Of a stretch of DNA of 64,000 nucleotides, positions 8,592 through 17,805 are shown in pieces. The first letter of the stretch is position 1, and every line of letters starts with the position of its first letter. The DNA comes from Cellulosilyticum sp. I15G10I2 (GTDB lineage: Bacteria > Bacillota > Clostridia > Lachnospirales > Cellulosilyticaceae), in NCBI RefSeq assembly GCF_900095725.1, contig NZ_FMMP01000006.1, positions 682,001 through 746,000 on the forward strand, read 5' to 3'. The translations under genes were made by a program, and so were the position numbers. Under the pieces are notes generated by a model. It made no database searches, was not told the origin of the DNA, and worked only from the letters and a program-made list of their open reading frames with translations.

Positions 8592-10025
8592 TCATTCATC
8601 CAAAATTGGTAGTCTTATTCGAATAGTAAGACCGTTGCTGTTTTTTGCATCTACTGAGCCTCCCATAGCATCCACTAGATATTTTACAATATAAAGACCT
8701 AGACCATTCCCTTCATTTATATTCCTTGACTCATCACCTCGAAAAAACTGTTCAAAAATATGGGGAATCTTATCTTCTGAAACTCCACAGCCATTATCAG
8801 AGATCTCAAGTGCTACATATGCATGTTCTTCAAAAGTATTAATGGTAATTTCAAGCTTATCTGTTTCTGCATATTTTTTACTGTTTTCCAATATATTATC
8901 AAGTATTCGTTTCATTTGTTCTCGGTCAACATTTGAAAATAAACCTTTTTTTACATCTTTTATTTTAATTTTTATAGATTCATTCTCTATCAATAATTCG
9001 TATCTTTTCACATAGGCTTCCAGATACTCACTCCACTCTGTCTTTTCAAAAAACAGTGGCATATTACCTGTTTCAAGTTTTGAGAAATAAAATAACCTTT
9101 CCAAAAGCCGATCCATTTCTATCGTTCGTCTATAAGCTATATCAAGAAATTTTTCTCTTGATTCAGGTGTTGTAGCAACCCCATCCTTGAGACCTTTTAT
9201 TGTTCCTCTAATTGCCGTTAATGGAGTCCTTAAGTCATGAGAAATTCCCGCCACCATTTCAACTCTCATCTTTTCATAAGACTCCTTTTCCGCATTAGCT
9301 TCCGTTATATGTTCCTGCATTTCATTAAATGCGTCACAGACATATTCAAATTCAATATCTCCCTTGTATTTAACAGGTTCAGAAAAATTTCCTTCTTTCA
9401 TTCTTTTTGCTCCTTCTGACAATGCATCTAAAGGATTTGTGATATGTTCTATAAGTCTCTTAGTAAAAATCTGACTAATTATGAGTAAGGCACCTATGCA
9501 AAATATACCATCAATCAGCAATAGTATAAGTATAGTAGTCAAACTATTTTTTTGAGACCAGAATTCATGATATTCTCCTGCAATTGCAAACACTTTCATT
9601 TTCTCATTCATATTATTTTGTGTTAGCACAGTCATATAGTCTTGTACATAAATATGCACCTTTCCATCTGTTTCCAAATAATCTCCAATTTCATTTATAA
9701 GCTCACTCACAGGAAAATCGGTATTTGAGTAAATCACTTCACTATCTATTTCAACACAAATAGAAAATCCATACCTATTCAGTTTTGTTGCAAGATTGTT
9801 TATCGCCTCTTCTTTTGGGGATGGATTCCAATCTGTCAGGATATTTCTTATTTGTTCGGCATTATCTGCTAACTCAGACGAACCAATCATGCTGTTTTTA
9901 TATGTGCTCTCATATAAATTTATTACAAACATATTAGCGAAAAGAAATAGACTTAAAGTTACAAGCACCATTCTGGTATTAGAAATAAAAATTCTGCGTT
10001 TCACGGTCTGTTTTTCCTTATTCAT
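8592..10025 (-). CDS. Membrane sensor histidine kinase
   Basis: The protein has 477 residues from MNKEKQTVKR, chosen because AAGGAGGAGG lies just upstream; the frame extends to 10088 without such a site. There are two membrane helices (about residues 15-35 and 165-187) around an extracellular sensor region, a HAMP linker, the phospho-acceptor box GISHDLRTPLTAI, and the N, G1 and G2 boxes of the ATPase (ILENSKKY, ISDNGCGV, GNGLGLYI). It is paired with the regulator downstream. The signal is unknown. Confidence 0.92.
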   Translation of the reverse strand: MNKEKQTVKRRIFISNTRMVLVTLSLFLFANMFVINLYESTYKNSMIGSSELADNAEQIRNILTDWNPSPKEEAINNLATKLNRYGFSICVEIDSEVIYSNTDFPVSELINEIGDYLETDGKVHIYVQDYMTVLTQNNMNEKMKVFAIAGEYHEFWSQKNSLTTILILLLIDGIFCIGALLIISQIFTKRLIEHITNPLDALSEGAKRMKEGNFSEPVKYKGDIEFEYVCDAFNEMQEHITEANAEKESYEKMRVEMVAGISHDLRTPLTAIRGTIKGLKDGVATTPESREKFLDIAYRRTIEMDRLLERLFYFSKLETGNMPLFFEKTEWSEYLEAYVKRYELLIENESIKIKIKDVKKGLFSNVDREQMKRILDNILENSKKYAETDKLEITINTFEEHAYVALEISDNGCGVSEDKIPHIFEQFFRGDESRNINEGNGLGLYIVKYLVDAMGGSVDAKNSNGLTIRIRLPILDE

Positions 10026-10223
10026 CGTCCTCCTCCTTGTAATAGGTGTCACAGAGAAAATCGTCAATGTTTCTTCTCTGTTACACACACTCTTTTAACT
10101 TTCTTCTTTTTCGTCCATCATAGAATTTCCACATTACTACAGGATTTTGAACCAGCATTAACAGTTGTGTTACAGATACTACAAATTTTGTAAAAAGGAT
10201 TTCCACGGTTTTGGCATTATTTC

Positions 10224-10790
10224 GCATCCTTTTTCTTTATATGACCACATGCCTTACATGTTCCTTTAACTATTGAGTATAGATACAATGCAATAATGCC
10301 TCACAGATTAAAGATCATAGTTACAATTACCCAGAACGTTACGTTAGCACCTATCTGTGTAGATTTTCTATGAGATAAAAATATGCATAATACCCAGAGT
10401 ACAAAGACAAAAAGACCTGCAATAATACTAATTACACCCTCCATTACCTTGTCTATGGTTGTCAGATTAAGATTATCGTATATATCGAGTTTTCAGTCTG
10501 CATAGTGCCTGATATGTATGTTATATGATCCTTCATGTCCATAGAAATCATATTGAGATTCATGCTGACTTCGGCTTCCATTATCTTGCTCCATCTGTTT
10601 CTGATATTCTTCTAATTGCAGTTCCTGTTGCTTTTGTAAAGAATCTTTTACTGTTGAAAATCTGTTATTAAAATTATTATACAACAAGAATCCCGATATA
10701 ACATTAAAAATAAATCCCATTGTCAAAACTCCACTGACAGTTGCTCTTTCTACATACCCTTCTAAATACTCATCATATAAATAAAGTAGT
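10224..10790 (-). pseudogene. Membrane/zinc-ribbon protein gene with two in-frame TGA codons
   Basis: One frame runs on the minus strand from about 10790 to a TAA near 10226, interrupted only by TGA after HIRHYAD (10493-10495) and by TGA in MIFNL*GIIALYLYS. It encodes a hydrophobic helix (GFIFNVISGFLLY), a charged linker rich in Q and E, two more helices, and a C-terminal CKACG half-ribbon. No credible ATG remains at the 5' end. Both stops would be restored by TGG, and TGG codons do occur in the frame, so G-to-A decay of tryptophan codons is the simplest reading. Confidence 0.6.
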
Positions 10791-11160
10791 TATATTTTTT
10801 ACATCGTTTTTTAATTGTTTGTCACAATCTTGATTTATATCTATCCCTTTATCTGGTCTTAATCGACAATACTGCAATAATCCACTGCACGAATGGTAAT
10901 GTTCATAACACCTGTAGCACATGGAATACGTTTTTGGTTTAGAACTTCATATGATTTTGGATAAAAAGAACAAATTTCACAATTTTGCTAAATGTACGAC
11001 GTGGTGTAATAGAATTTTTATGATCGACTATAGTCAATGTGCATCCCTTATCATCTGTAAATCGTTTCATCTGTATTCCCATATATTTGTTCAAAAAAAC
11101 ATCGCTTTCACTATAACCCATATCCCGCAGATTAAGTACTAGATCATTTAACTGATTAGT
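10791..11160. other. Decayed coding debris
   Basis: Minus-strand frames here are short. One reads LNLRDMGYSESDVFLNKYMG and continues about 35 more residues; another, offset by a frameshift, reads SFYPKSYEVLNQKRIPCATG and 16 more before a stop. They look like parts of one degraded gene. I do not recognise it. Confidence 0.35.
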
Positions 11161-11179
11161 AATATCATCAACTCAACCC

Positions 11180-11276
11180 CCCCCTAAAAACACATCAAGG
11201 CTCAGAGCGAAAAATCGATCTAAGCCTTGATGTTCAGTGAGTTTATCTAGATAGCTTAACTACAGTCTCAACGTGC
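11180..11276 (-). repeat. rlmD 3'-end copy R2 with terminator (attachment-site remnant)
   Basis: The minus strand again reads VETVVKLSR-like codons (the serine codon is altered by two changes, TAG TTT-type drift), a stop and a hairpin at 11193-11232 (CATCAAGGC / GCCTTGATG). The core CAACGTGC is at 11269-11276, then GTTGTGACAATAAAAGGATA follows, matching R1. The 35 bases to the right of the core in R1 and R2 are nearly identical, so two elements with the same end were inserted at this locus. Confidence 0.8.
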
Positions 11277-11356
11277 GTTGTGACAATAAAAGGATATAAT
11301 TTGGCGTAAATATAGGGGATGCAAAAGATATGCCACCCTTTGAACCCCCATAATAT

Positions 11357-11998
11357 TTAATTATATTTCTTAATAACTTCATTATATATCTTTTTGTACT
11401 TAGAAATGTCACCGTCTCCTATATTAATCTCACTATTAGATAACACATCACTACTTTGCGTTTTTATAGTTTTTTTAGGAACGGGAAATTTTCCGTCAGT
11501 AATATTAATTATTTCATATACATTTTCTCTTGCTGTATCAGCCTCGCCTTTATCAAATAAAAAGAAAATGTATTCATCACCAATAATTGTGGGTTCATAA
11601 AGATTTATTGCTTGCATACAAACTTCACCAGTATTATTGTCGGTATACTGAAAGTACTCCTCGCCTAAAACAATAATATCATCAACTTTTAGATTTCCAG
11701 AATAGACTTTTGTTACTTTTAGTTTTGTTTTTGTAAAACCATAAGAACCTTCAAGCAATTCAAGGTTTTCACGTTCAGCCAGAACCTCTGCTTTTATAAT
11801 AACATCCGAAAGCTCCTCTAAAGATACCATATCTTTAATTGCAAATATGGTATTCAAATGTATACGTTCAAATCTATCTATTTTTTTTATAGCACTTTCA
11901 GTTGATACTGGATTCACTGGCAAAGCGTATAATATTGTCGAGCCTAATACTATTACTATAAAAGAAACATAAATTTTTAATAGACGATTTTTTATCAT
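11357..11998 (-). CDS. Secreted protein of unknown function
   Basis: The protein has 213 residues. An N-terminal helix (YVSFIVIVLGSTILYALP) is a signal peptide with likely cleavage after ALP or nearby. The mature part has a segment typical of small secreted beta proteins (KLKVTKVYSGNLKVDDIIVL, then EYFQYTDNN...IGDEYIFFLF), resembling domains seen after metalloprotease genes. GGGAGGAAT precedes the ATG. It follows a truncated metalloprotease in the same direction, so it may have been its partner. Confidence 0.6.
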   Translation of the reverse strand: MIKNRLLKIYVSFIVIVLGSTILYALPVNPVSTESAIKKIDRFERIHLNTIFAIKDMVSLEELSDVIIKAEVLAERENLELLEGSYGFTKTKLKVTKVYSGNLKVDDIIVLGEEYFQYTDNNTGEVCMQAINLYEPTIIGDEYIFFLFDKGEADTARENVYEIINITDGKFPVPKKTIKTQSSDVLSNSEINIGDGDISKYKKIYNEVIKKYN

Positions 11999-12024
11999 GA
12001 TATAATTCCTCCCTATTTCAATAT

Positions 12025-12236
12025 TTATTCTCCATATAAATGCCTAAGAACAAACTTATCAGCATTTGTAATTTCATATGTAGCATATCCGCTGCCAACA
12101 AAAGTGGTTTGCCACATAATTGCAGGATATGGGCAGTAACTCGAAGGGTCTTCATTCGGATCAGCATTATCAGGATGAGGATGGTCTAGACCAAGTGCAT
12201 GCCCTATTTCATGAGCACTTTCGCTTCTGTCTAAAT
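12025..12236 (-). pseudogene. C-terminal fragment of a metzincin-type metalloprotease
   Basis: The minus strand reads SESAHEIGHALGLDHPHPDN and continues to GYATYEITNADKFVLRHLYG before the stop. HEIGHALGLDH is the zinc-binding HExxHxxGxxH signature of metzincins (matrixin-like). The signal peptide, pro-region and most of the catalytic domain are absent: the frame meets a stop just upstream, at the edge of the transposase remnant. The protease was truncated, probably by that insertion. Confidence 0.82.
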
Positions 12237-13620
12237 TTTACACTATAGTTTAAGAATTTTCAATCAACTATTATCCTTTTGTTAATAGATAGATACCTCT
12301 TCCGTATAAAAGGGTATAATTCCCCCTTTCCCCAATTTTTCTAACACTATTCAATTAAGTAAAGTACTAGGTAGTATTGAAAATATATTTTGTATCGTAT
12401 TTCAATAAGTAGAGCTCTTTAGTAAGTAGTCTTATAATTTCTTTCAGTGTAAATTGCTTTCTTACATAGTTTTTTAGCCTTCTGCAAACATACAATTGAA
12501 TAAGGTTAGACGCAATGCTCATCAAATACAAAATAGCTTGTATAGCATTCATATCATGAACAAAACAATGTTCTAAAGCACAGTAAGTTTTGGGCTTATT
12601 GAAAATACTGTTTTCTATATCCCATCTCATGTGCATCATCTTGTAAAGTGTTTGCAACGGAAAATCAAAATCACTTGTAATAACAAGGACTTGCGAGTGG
12701 CGACCTTCGCCACTTTTCTTGCTAAACTTGACGAATCTCAAGGGAGTTTCTACATCATCCATTCTAAAACTATCCTCATAGGCTTTTACATCACAATCTC
12801 TTTTATAATCATGCCACGTTTCTTTACTTATCCCCTTATTAATTTTAGTTTTCACTTCTTTAATGCTTGTAACATTGTTATCCTTTACATGAATAACTGG
12901 AATAAGCTTTGATTTAAGGCAGTTGTTAATCCAGATGCTGTTGCAGGCAAGGGCATCATACACTACAACATCTATTGTATGTTTATGCTCTTTTACTACT
13001 TTGCTGAGTAGCCTTTTGGCTACAGTAAGTTCGCCTTCATCTTTTATACTACTGTCTTCAGTTCCTTTGTACATCTCAAAATCTATAATTAGCCTTGGCT
13101 CTTTGCCTATCAAGGACATAAATGCAGCGTTATGAAAATGATGTATGTGATTATTCCTTGTTTTTGTTTTGCAGCACTCAATACAGCTTTTCTTATTGCT
13201 TCCAAATAGCTTTGTACCATCGATAGCTGCAACAGTATAACCATCAATGGTACCGTTTCTGAGTACTTTGTTTTGCCTTTTTAATGATATTATTATGCAT
13301 TTTAGATAATCCTTGATTATCAACAACTTTAAGTGTATCTCTTATAGTATCGATCTGTGGCAGTTTCATTTTTTTTGAAATGATATTTTTAAAATCCTTG
13401 CTTTTCAATCTAAACTTAAGTTCATTAAAACTTATATTCTTATCAGAAAGCCAAAAAGCGCTGGGAGGATGGCCTCAGCAGCGCTATATTTTGTATTTGT
13501 TCTTCGATCTTTTAGATACTTTATAGCATCCTCTATATGGTAAACTTCTTTCATATATTTCAGCAATTTTTTTAAGTAGTTGTTACTCATTTTTCACCTC
13601 TTACAATGTGTTTCTATTTA
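12237..13620 (-). mobile_element. Degraded insertion sequence, IS4-like
   Basis: The block contains one frameshifted DDE transposase and interrupts a metalloprotease gene on its left. I could not find convincing terminal inverted repeats or a target duplication by eye, so the limits are approximate: left at the break in the protease frame, right just upstream of the transposase start. Confidence 0.55.
12367..13590 (-). pseudogene. IS4-like transposase, frameshifted
   Basis: The start MSNNYLKKLLKYMKEVYHIE is at 13590. The frame breaks after ALFGFLIRI and resumes in another frame at SFNELKFRLKSKDF, then changes again near 13300 before RNGTIDGYTVAAIDGTKLFG. The last 300 residues are open: the first DDE aspartate lies in AAIDGTKLFG, the second in VVVYDALACN, and the glutamate probably in RWDIENSIFNKPK (Y/R-W-x-IEN signature of the IS4 group). 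At least two frameshifts mean it is inactive unless supplied in trans. Confidence 0.78.
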
Positions 13621-13837
13621 AGAAATGATTATAAGCTACCTCTTGACATAAAGCAACCTTATAGAGATAAAAACACGGAATTTAGATCATATGTAAAATG
13701 GGTCACAAACCTTTGATTCTATTAAAAGAAGTTGTAAGTGACCCGAAAGTCCTGTAATAATTTTAGATACATATCTCTCACTCTGTCACGAGTGCTTTGC
13801 AGTAATCGATTCCTTACAATTTTTCTAATTAACAGTG
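13621..13837. other. Spacer downstream of the CLC gene
   Basis: This contains an imperfect hairpin GGGTCAC...GTGACCC (about 13699-13744) that could terminate the minus-strand CLC transcript. No gene is seen. Confidence 0.4.
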
Positions 13838-15127
13838 TTACTTATCTTTTTTCCTATTTTCAATATTATGAATCGTTTCTCCTTGAATTAAGTTATATAA
13901 GCGTCTCTTTGGATCATGTATGGTTTGAGACGGCCAAAGACCGTGATGCCCTGAAACGATGTAACTGATTATACATACTATAAAAAAATACTCAATTCCT
14001 TTTCCATCAAACATTTCAATTCCTAATATAAATGCTGCTATTGGTGTGTTAGTGCCACCACAAAAAAGAGCTATTAAACCTATTGCTGCTAAAAAAGACA
14101 TAGGTAATCCGAATACACCTGATAAGACATTTCCTAAAGTAGCTCCCATGATAAATAACGGTATGGCTTCTCCGCCCACAAAACCTGTCCCCATTGTAAC
14201 GGCAGTAAATACTAATTTAGCCAAAAATGCATATACTGGCACACTTTTATCGAATGATTGTTCTAAAAGTTCTAAGCTACGACCATTATATTCACGTGAA
14301 CCAACAACAAGCATTAATACAACTATAATCACACCCCCAACAAAGGCCCTTTTAATATGACTGCTGTTGAATAGTTTTTCAGTAATCCTCTGAATGGCAT
14401 GCCGTAATTGACAATATAGTAGCGCTATCAAACCAAATATAACAGAAAGCAAAATTATCTTTGCAAATGTTATAATAGATAACTCCGGAACACTCTCAAT
14501 AATAAATTTCTCATGTTCTAACCCCCAAATTTTTGATGATACATAGTGACTAACAAAACTCGAAACAAAGCATAAAACCAATGATTGATATTTCATCTTT
14601 CCTATTGCAATCATTTCCATTCCAAAAATAGTTGCTGTAATAGGTGTACCAAAAGCCGCTCCAAATCCGGCACTAATCCCACTCATTAAAATAACTTTTT
14701 TATCCATTATATTTACTTTAAATTTTTGATTAATAGTTTCAGCTACACTGCCACCCATTTGAATAGCTGCACCTTCTCTTCCTGTTGAACCACCAAATAG
14801 TACGGTAATAAAAGTTCCTATATATACAATAGGGCCTATTCTTTTTAGTATTGTGGCTTTTCCTTGAACCCCTTCTATTACAAGATTGTTACCTTTTGCA
14901 CAATCATTCCCATTACTCTTTCCATAATGCATATAAATATATCCAACTACTATGCCTGCTAATGGAAGAAAATAAATAAGCCATTCATTTTCAGTTCTAA
15001 TGTCCCCTAGGTAATCGTTAACTTTTAATAAAATTGTCGTAAGCGTTCCAACAATTGTGCCTATTAAACTCCCCAAAAAAATCCATTTTAATATAGTTAT
15101 TATAAAAGTTTTATACGTTTGTTTCAT
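13838..15127 (-). CDS. CLC-family chloride/fluoride antiporter
   Basis: The protein has 429 residues and about ten hydrophobic helices. The GREGAAIQMG motif carries the gating glutamate of CLC transporters, and GFGAAFGTPITATIFGMEM and GGTNTPIAAFILGIEMF match the conserved helices N and related repeats. Where chloride CLCs have GSGIP, this protein has GNNLVIE. I recall this substitution from the bacterial subgroup that includes fluoride/proton antiporters, but no fluoride riboswitch is visible upstream. It is one base downstream of the YetF gene and clearly co-transcribed. Confidence 0.88.
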   Translation of the reverse strand: MKQTYKTFIITILKWIFLGSLIGTIVGTLTTILLKVNDYLGDIRTENEWLIYFLPLAGIVVGYIYMHYGKSNGNDCAKGNNLVIEGVQGKATILKRIGPIVYIGTFITVLFGGSTGREGAAIQMGGSVAETINQKFKVNIMDKKVILMSGISAGFGAAFGTPITATIFGMEMIAIGKMKYQSLVLCFVSSFVSHYVSSKIWGLEHEKFIIESVPELSIITFAKIILLSVIFGLIALLYCQLRHAIQRITEKLFNSSHIKRAFVGGVIIVVLMLVVGSREYNGRSLELLEQSFDKSVPVYAFLAKLVFTAVTMGTGFVGGEAIPLFIMGATLGNVLSGVFGLPMSFLAAIGLIALFCGGTNTPIAAFILGIEMFDGKGIEYFFIVCIISYIVSGHHGLWPSQTIHDPKRRLYNLIQGETIHNIENRKKDK

Positions 15128-15128
15128 A

Positions 15129-15722
15129 TCATTCTACCTCATTACTTTTTTTCTTTACTTCAGTAAATAAATTAAAATCTTCACCCAATTCAATGCTAGA
15201 GTTTCGAATACTATTATTGTCAATATTTTCTTGAATTAATGAAATAATAAATTGTATATCCTGTTTTGTTGCAAATTGTTTTTCGGGTTTCAGCATGTAG
15301 CCCAATTGACCATTGGACTCAATGGTAGCCCATTCTATATCACTGATATTCTGAATACCTTGTTGTCTTATTCGTAATTCCAACATATCAACTGTTAACC
15401 GTAATTTTTTTAAAGTTTCTACATTTATATTACCGTTTTCCACTACTATTTTTGCACTTCCGTAAAAGAATTTTTCAATATTCTGGGACTTCATTACGAT
15501 AAACTCTATAAAAATTAGTGCAAGTACAAGTATTAAAGTAATGATCATAGTAATCCAAATATTTTTGTCACTTACAGGCTGAATAATTAATGAACCCACA
15601 GCTATCATCATGGTGGTTTGAGCAACTGTAAGTTGAGATATTGATTTTCTACCTGCTATTCGCAATATAAGTACTCCCCCAAAAGATATCACTAATGCTT
15701 TCCAAATAAAATCTAAATCCAA
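15129..15722 (-). CDS. YetF/DUF421 membrane protein
   Basis: The protein has 197 residues, starting at a TTG that is preceded by AAGGAGG at good spacing; no ATG suits better. Three hydrophobic segments lead (residues 5-22, 33-50, 55-78), containing LRIAGRKSISQLT, the signature of the YetF family. The soluble C-terminal part contains LKKLRLTVDMLELRIRQQGI and DIEWATIESNGQ, typical of the YetF domain. Function of the family is uncertain. It is the first gene of a two-gene operon with the CLC antiporter, a pairing that suggests a membrane or ion-stress role. Confidence 0.85.
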   Translation of the reverse strand: MDLDFIWKALVISFGGVLILRIAGRKSISQLTVAQTTMMIAVGSLIIQPVSDKNIWITMIITLILVLALIFIEFIVMKSQNIEKFFYGSAKIVVENGNINVETLKKLRLTVDMLELRIRQQGIQNISDIEWATIESNGQLGYMLKPEKQFATKQDIQFIISLIQENIDNNSIRNSSIELGEDFNLFTEVKKKSNEVE

Positions 15723-16290
15723 GTTAAGGTCCTCCTTATAGATACTGAGATTGTATGATATGGATTATTATATCAATATATTCTTGAATAATGCATGATT
15801 ACGAAACCATTTTAAAAGTATTATATTGGGGTCATTGATACAGTAGCGACAAACTCATATAATCTAATTGCTTCAAATCTATCTTAAAAGTCTGTTTTTT
15901 AACTACTCACTTCTTTTTTGCACCCATATCCATAAGACCACATCCTTCCTGTAAATAAATTCTTGACACCAAAAAGGGACTTGTCCATTCTCTATTAGCT
16001 GAAAATAAACGGTCTCACGACTTTTTTTGTTTAGTTGAATAATAAAAAATAGTAAAAATGTTAACTGTATTTCTATGTGTTATCGGACACCATATCAAGA
16101 ACCCCTGATACATTTACCCCATCAGAAATTGAATTTTTCTTCCCTTTTTGTTCACTTTGTGCAAACTGAAGAAACCTCTCAAAGTGCGTGAAACCAAGGG
16201 CTTCTACGTATCTCGCATGTGTAGTTCCACAATGGTCTCCACACGTAATAGTTAGTCTAAACCAATCCGCAAAATTGCACCCCCCCCTAG
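15723..16290. other. Spacer with gene fragment and element junction R3
   Basis: There is no intact gene. A minus-strand frame from about 16245 down to 16079 reads CGDHCGTTHARYVEALGFTH and 36 more residues to a stop; I do not recognise it and it is cut at the junction. The junction near 16243 joins this flank to TAATAGTTAGTCTAAA, the same 16 bases that follow the core in copy R4 at 17734. A C-run (CCCCCCCC) near 16279 also recurs in other element arms. Confidence 0.5.
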
Positions 16291-17276
16291 CTATTCATCC
16301 CCTTGATTTTTTTCTATCTTCTTTGCACTATAGTGCGTACCTTTCCTTTTAGCTTTGCCATTTACTAATTCAATATTACTCCTATGCTTCATCTCTTCTT
16401 GTACCTGCTTAAATACCCCAATATTAATAATAGGTTCGTGGGCGTCTTTCATTAAATATTGTTCCTGTGCTCCACGATTTACTTTTTGCTGGTTATTTGG
16501 GAATTGCCCAGTATATGTTTTTCCCAACATGACGTTTCCTATATATTTTTCATTGGTAAGCATGGTCTGAATAGCACGCTTGGACCACTTGTCTTTTCCT
16601 TGAGGAGATATTGTGTTGGTATCTGCTAATTCTTTTATAATCATATCCACACTATACCTTCTTAAATATAAATTAAAGATTTTCTTACCACTACCGCCTG
16701 TTCTTCATTAATAATTAATTTGCCTTCTTCATTCTGTTTGTAAGCAAAGCATTTCCGTGTATAGAGCTTTGAACGACCAGATTCAAATCCACGCTTTAAT
16801 CCCCATTTGATTGCTGCACTTAATGACTCACTTTCTGCTTAGGAAATTGAGGTACGGACTGCTATAAGCAGATCTTCATTTGTTTCACTAGTTCTAATAT
16901 TTTCCTATTCAAATACTATTTCAATGCCTAATGCTCTTAGCTTATTAACGGTCCCTAGTAAATCAACAGCATTTCTACTAAAGCGACTGATTGACTTGAC
17001 CAAAATAATGTCAAAGAGATTCTCATAACAATCAAGAAGCATACATCTAAAACCTGGACGATGAGTGTTGCCACCAGAATCTTGATCCTCATAGACTTTA
17101 AACAAAGTCCAGTTGGGGTTGATTTTAACAATTTGTTGCAAGCCATACTTCTGTGCTTCTAAACTTTCTTCTTGTGAATAATGCGTTGTACTCACACGGC
17201 AGTAGATCGCTATTCTCTTATCAGCTCTTATCCTAGCTGGAATCAATCGTACATTGGGCCTTCTATTGTTTTCCAT
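16291..17276 (-). pseudogene. Serine recombinase, inactivated copy
   Basis: The N-terminal 123 codons are open and keep the catalytic serine in IYCRVST (residue 29) and the resolvase motifs KSISRFSRN. The frame then meets TAG where the intact copy has Glu in MEEENIS, a TAA at the position of Glu in SIAEAEG, and a one-base deletion just before FNLYLRRYSVDM. The last 119 codons (KWSKRAIQTMLTNEKYIGNV) are again open. About 65% of residues match the intact recombinase at 18654. Two nonsense changes and a frameshift make it a pseudogene. Confidence 0.9.
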
Positions 17277-17297
17277 AATAAAACCTCACCACTTGAA

Positions 17298-17349
17298 TTT
17301 TGACTACTTATCTTTTGAGTATTACCATCCAGATGGTAAGTAGTCAAAA
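17298..17349 (-). promoter_or_regulatory. Dyad-flanked promoter of the broken recombinase
   Basis: On the minus strand TTGACT (17342-17347) and TAATAC (17319-17324) are 17 bp apart. A 15-bp inverted repeat (TTTTGACTACTTA / TAAGTAGTCAAAA, one mismatch) starts at the -35 box and closes around the start point. The same arrangement occurs before the intact recombinase at 19634. An operator for self-repression or a recombinase-binding site would look like this. Confidence 0.6.
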
Positions 17350-17560
17350 CCGGAGATTTTATCTTGAGATATCTCTAACTTATCCATTCAAGCAATCACT
17401 AAAACAAAAAAAGTTCTCAAGATTACTGGTCATAATACTCAACATATCATAACCTAAAACCTTAAAAACCCTTTATTTATCAGTGCTTCATGAACTTAAC
17501 TATTGTTTTTTAAACAGTAAATATCCTTTGCCATATCCATACCTTTTCGCGTTGCCCTAT
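17350..17560. other. Spacer, no gene seen
   Basis: AT-rich sequence between the recombinase promoter and the conserved arm hairpin. It ends with CATACCTTTTCGC, which recurs before the arm hairpin at 20350-20361, so the arm homology begins here. Confidence 0.4.
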
Positions 17561-17596
17561 ACTTTTACGCAAAACTAATGACTTACGCGTAAAAGT
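17561..17596. repeat. Conserved arm hairpin (10-bp stem)
   Basis: ACTTTTACGC and GCGTAAAAGT form a perfect 10-bp inverted repeat with a 16-nt loop. At the equivalent place in the neighbouring element (20376-20403) the stem is TTTGGCGTAA / TTACGCCAAA: both sides changed together, keeping the pairing. It is followed by GTACACCCCC and TTTGGGAA in both elements. Confidence 0.65.
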
Positions 17597-17640
17597 ACAC
17601 CCCCTATTCGTTTGGGAATATATATCTGCTCTAGATATCT

Positions 17641-17733
17641 CTAAAAACACATTAAACCCCAGAACGAATAATCGCTCTAAGGCTTGATATTACTAGGTTT
17701 TATCTACTTAGCTTAACTACAGTCTCAACGTGT
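17641..17733 (-). repeat. rlmD 3'-end copy R4 with terminator (attachment-site remnant)
   Basis: The minus strand reads VETVVKLSR and stop, followed by a damaged version of the rlmD terminator hairpin (17650-17689). The core CAACGTGT is at 17726-17733. To the right comes AATAGTTAGTCTAAA, the same element end as at junction R3. Together R4 and the native rlmD end bracket an element of about 2.8 kb. Confidence 0.8.
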
Positions 17734-17805
17734 AATAGTTAGTCTAAAATTCAATCTTGCTAGTAGGCCTATTATTATCCTTCTGCCTGTCTTTTGACAA
17801 AGTTC

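Noticed and set aside
10224-10790. Recoding of TGA as tryptophan
   Set aside because: TGG is used in the same frame and TGA serves as stop in many genes of the window (for example the YetF gene); the gene also lacks a start.
12237-13620. Precise IS ends with target duplication
   Set aside because: No convincing terminal inverted repeats or duplication could be found by eye; the element is too degraded.
15723-16290. Fluoride riboswitch upstream of the YetF-CLC operon
   Set aside because: The conserved core of that riboswitch is not visible on the minus strand of this region.
6090-17733. Reading the rlmD-end copies as ordinary terminators or REP repeats
   Set aside because: The copies include in-frame codons of rlmD and break at the same core base, which simple terminators would not do.
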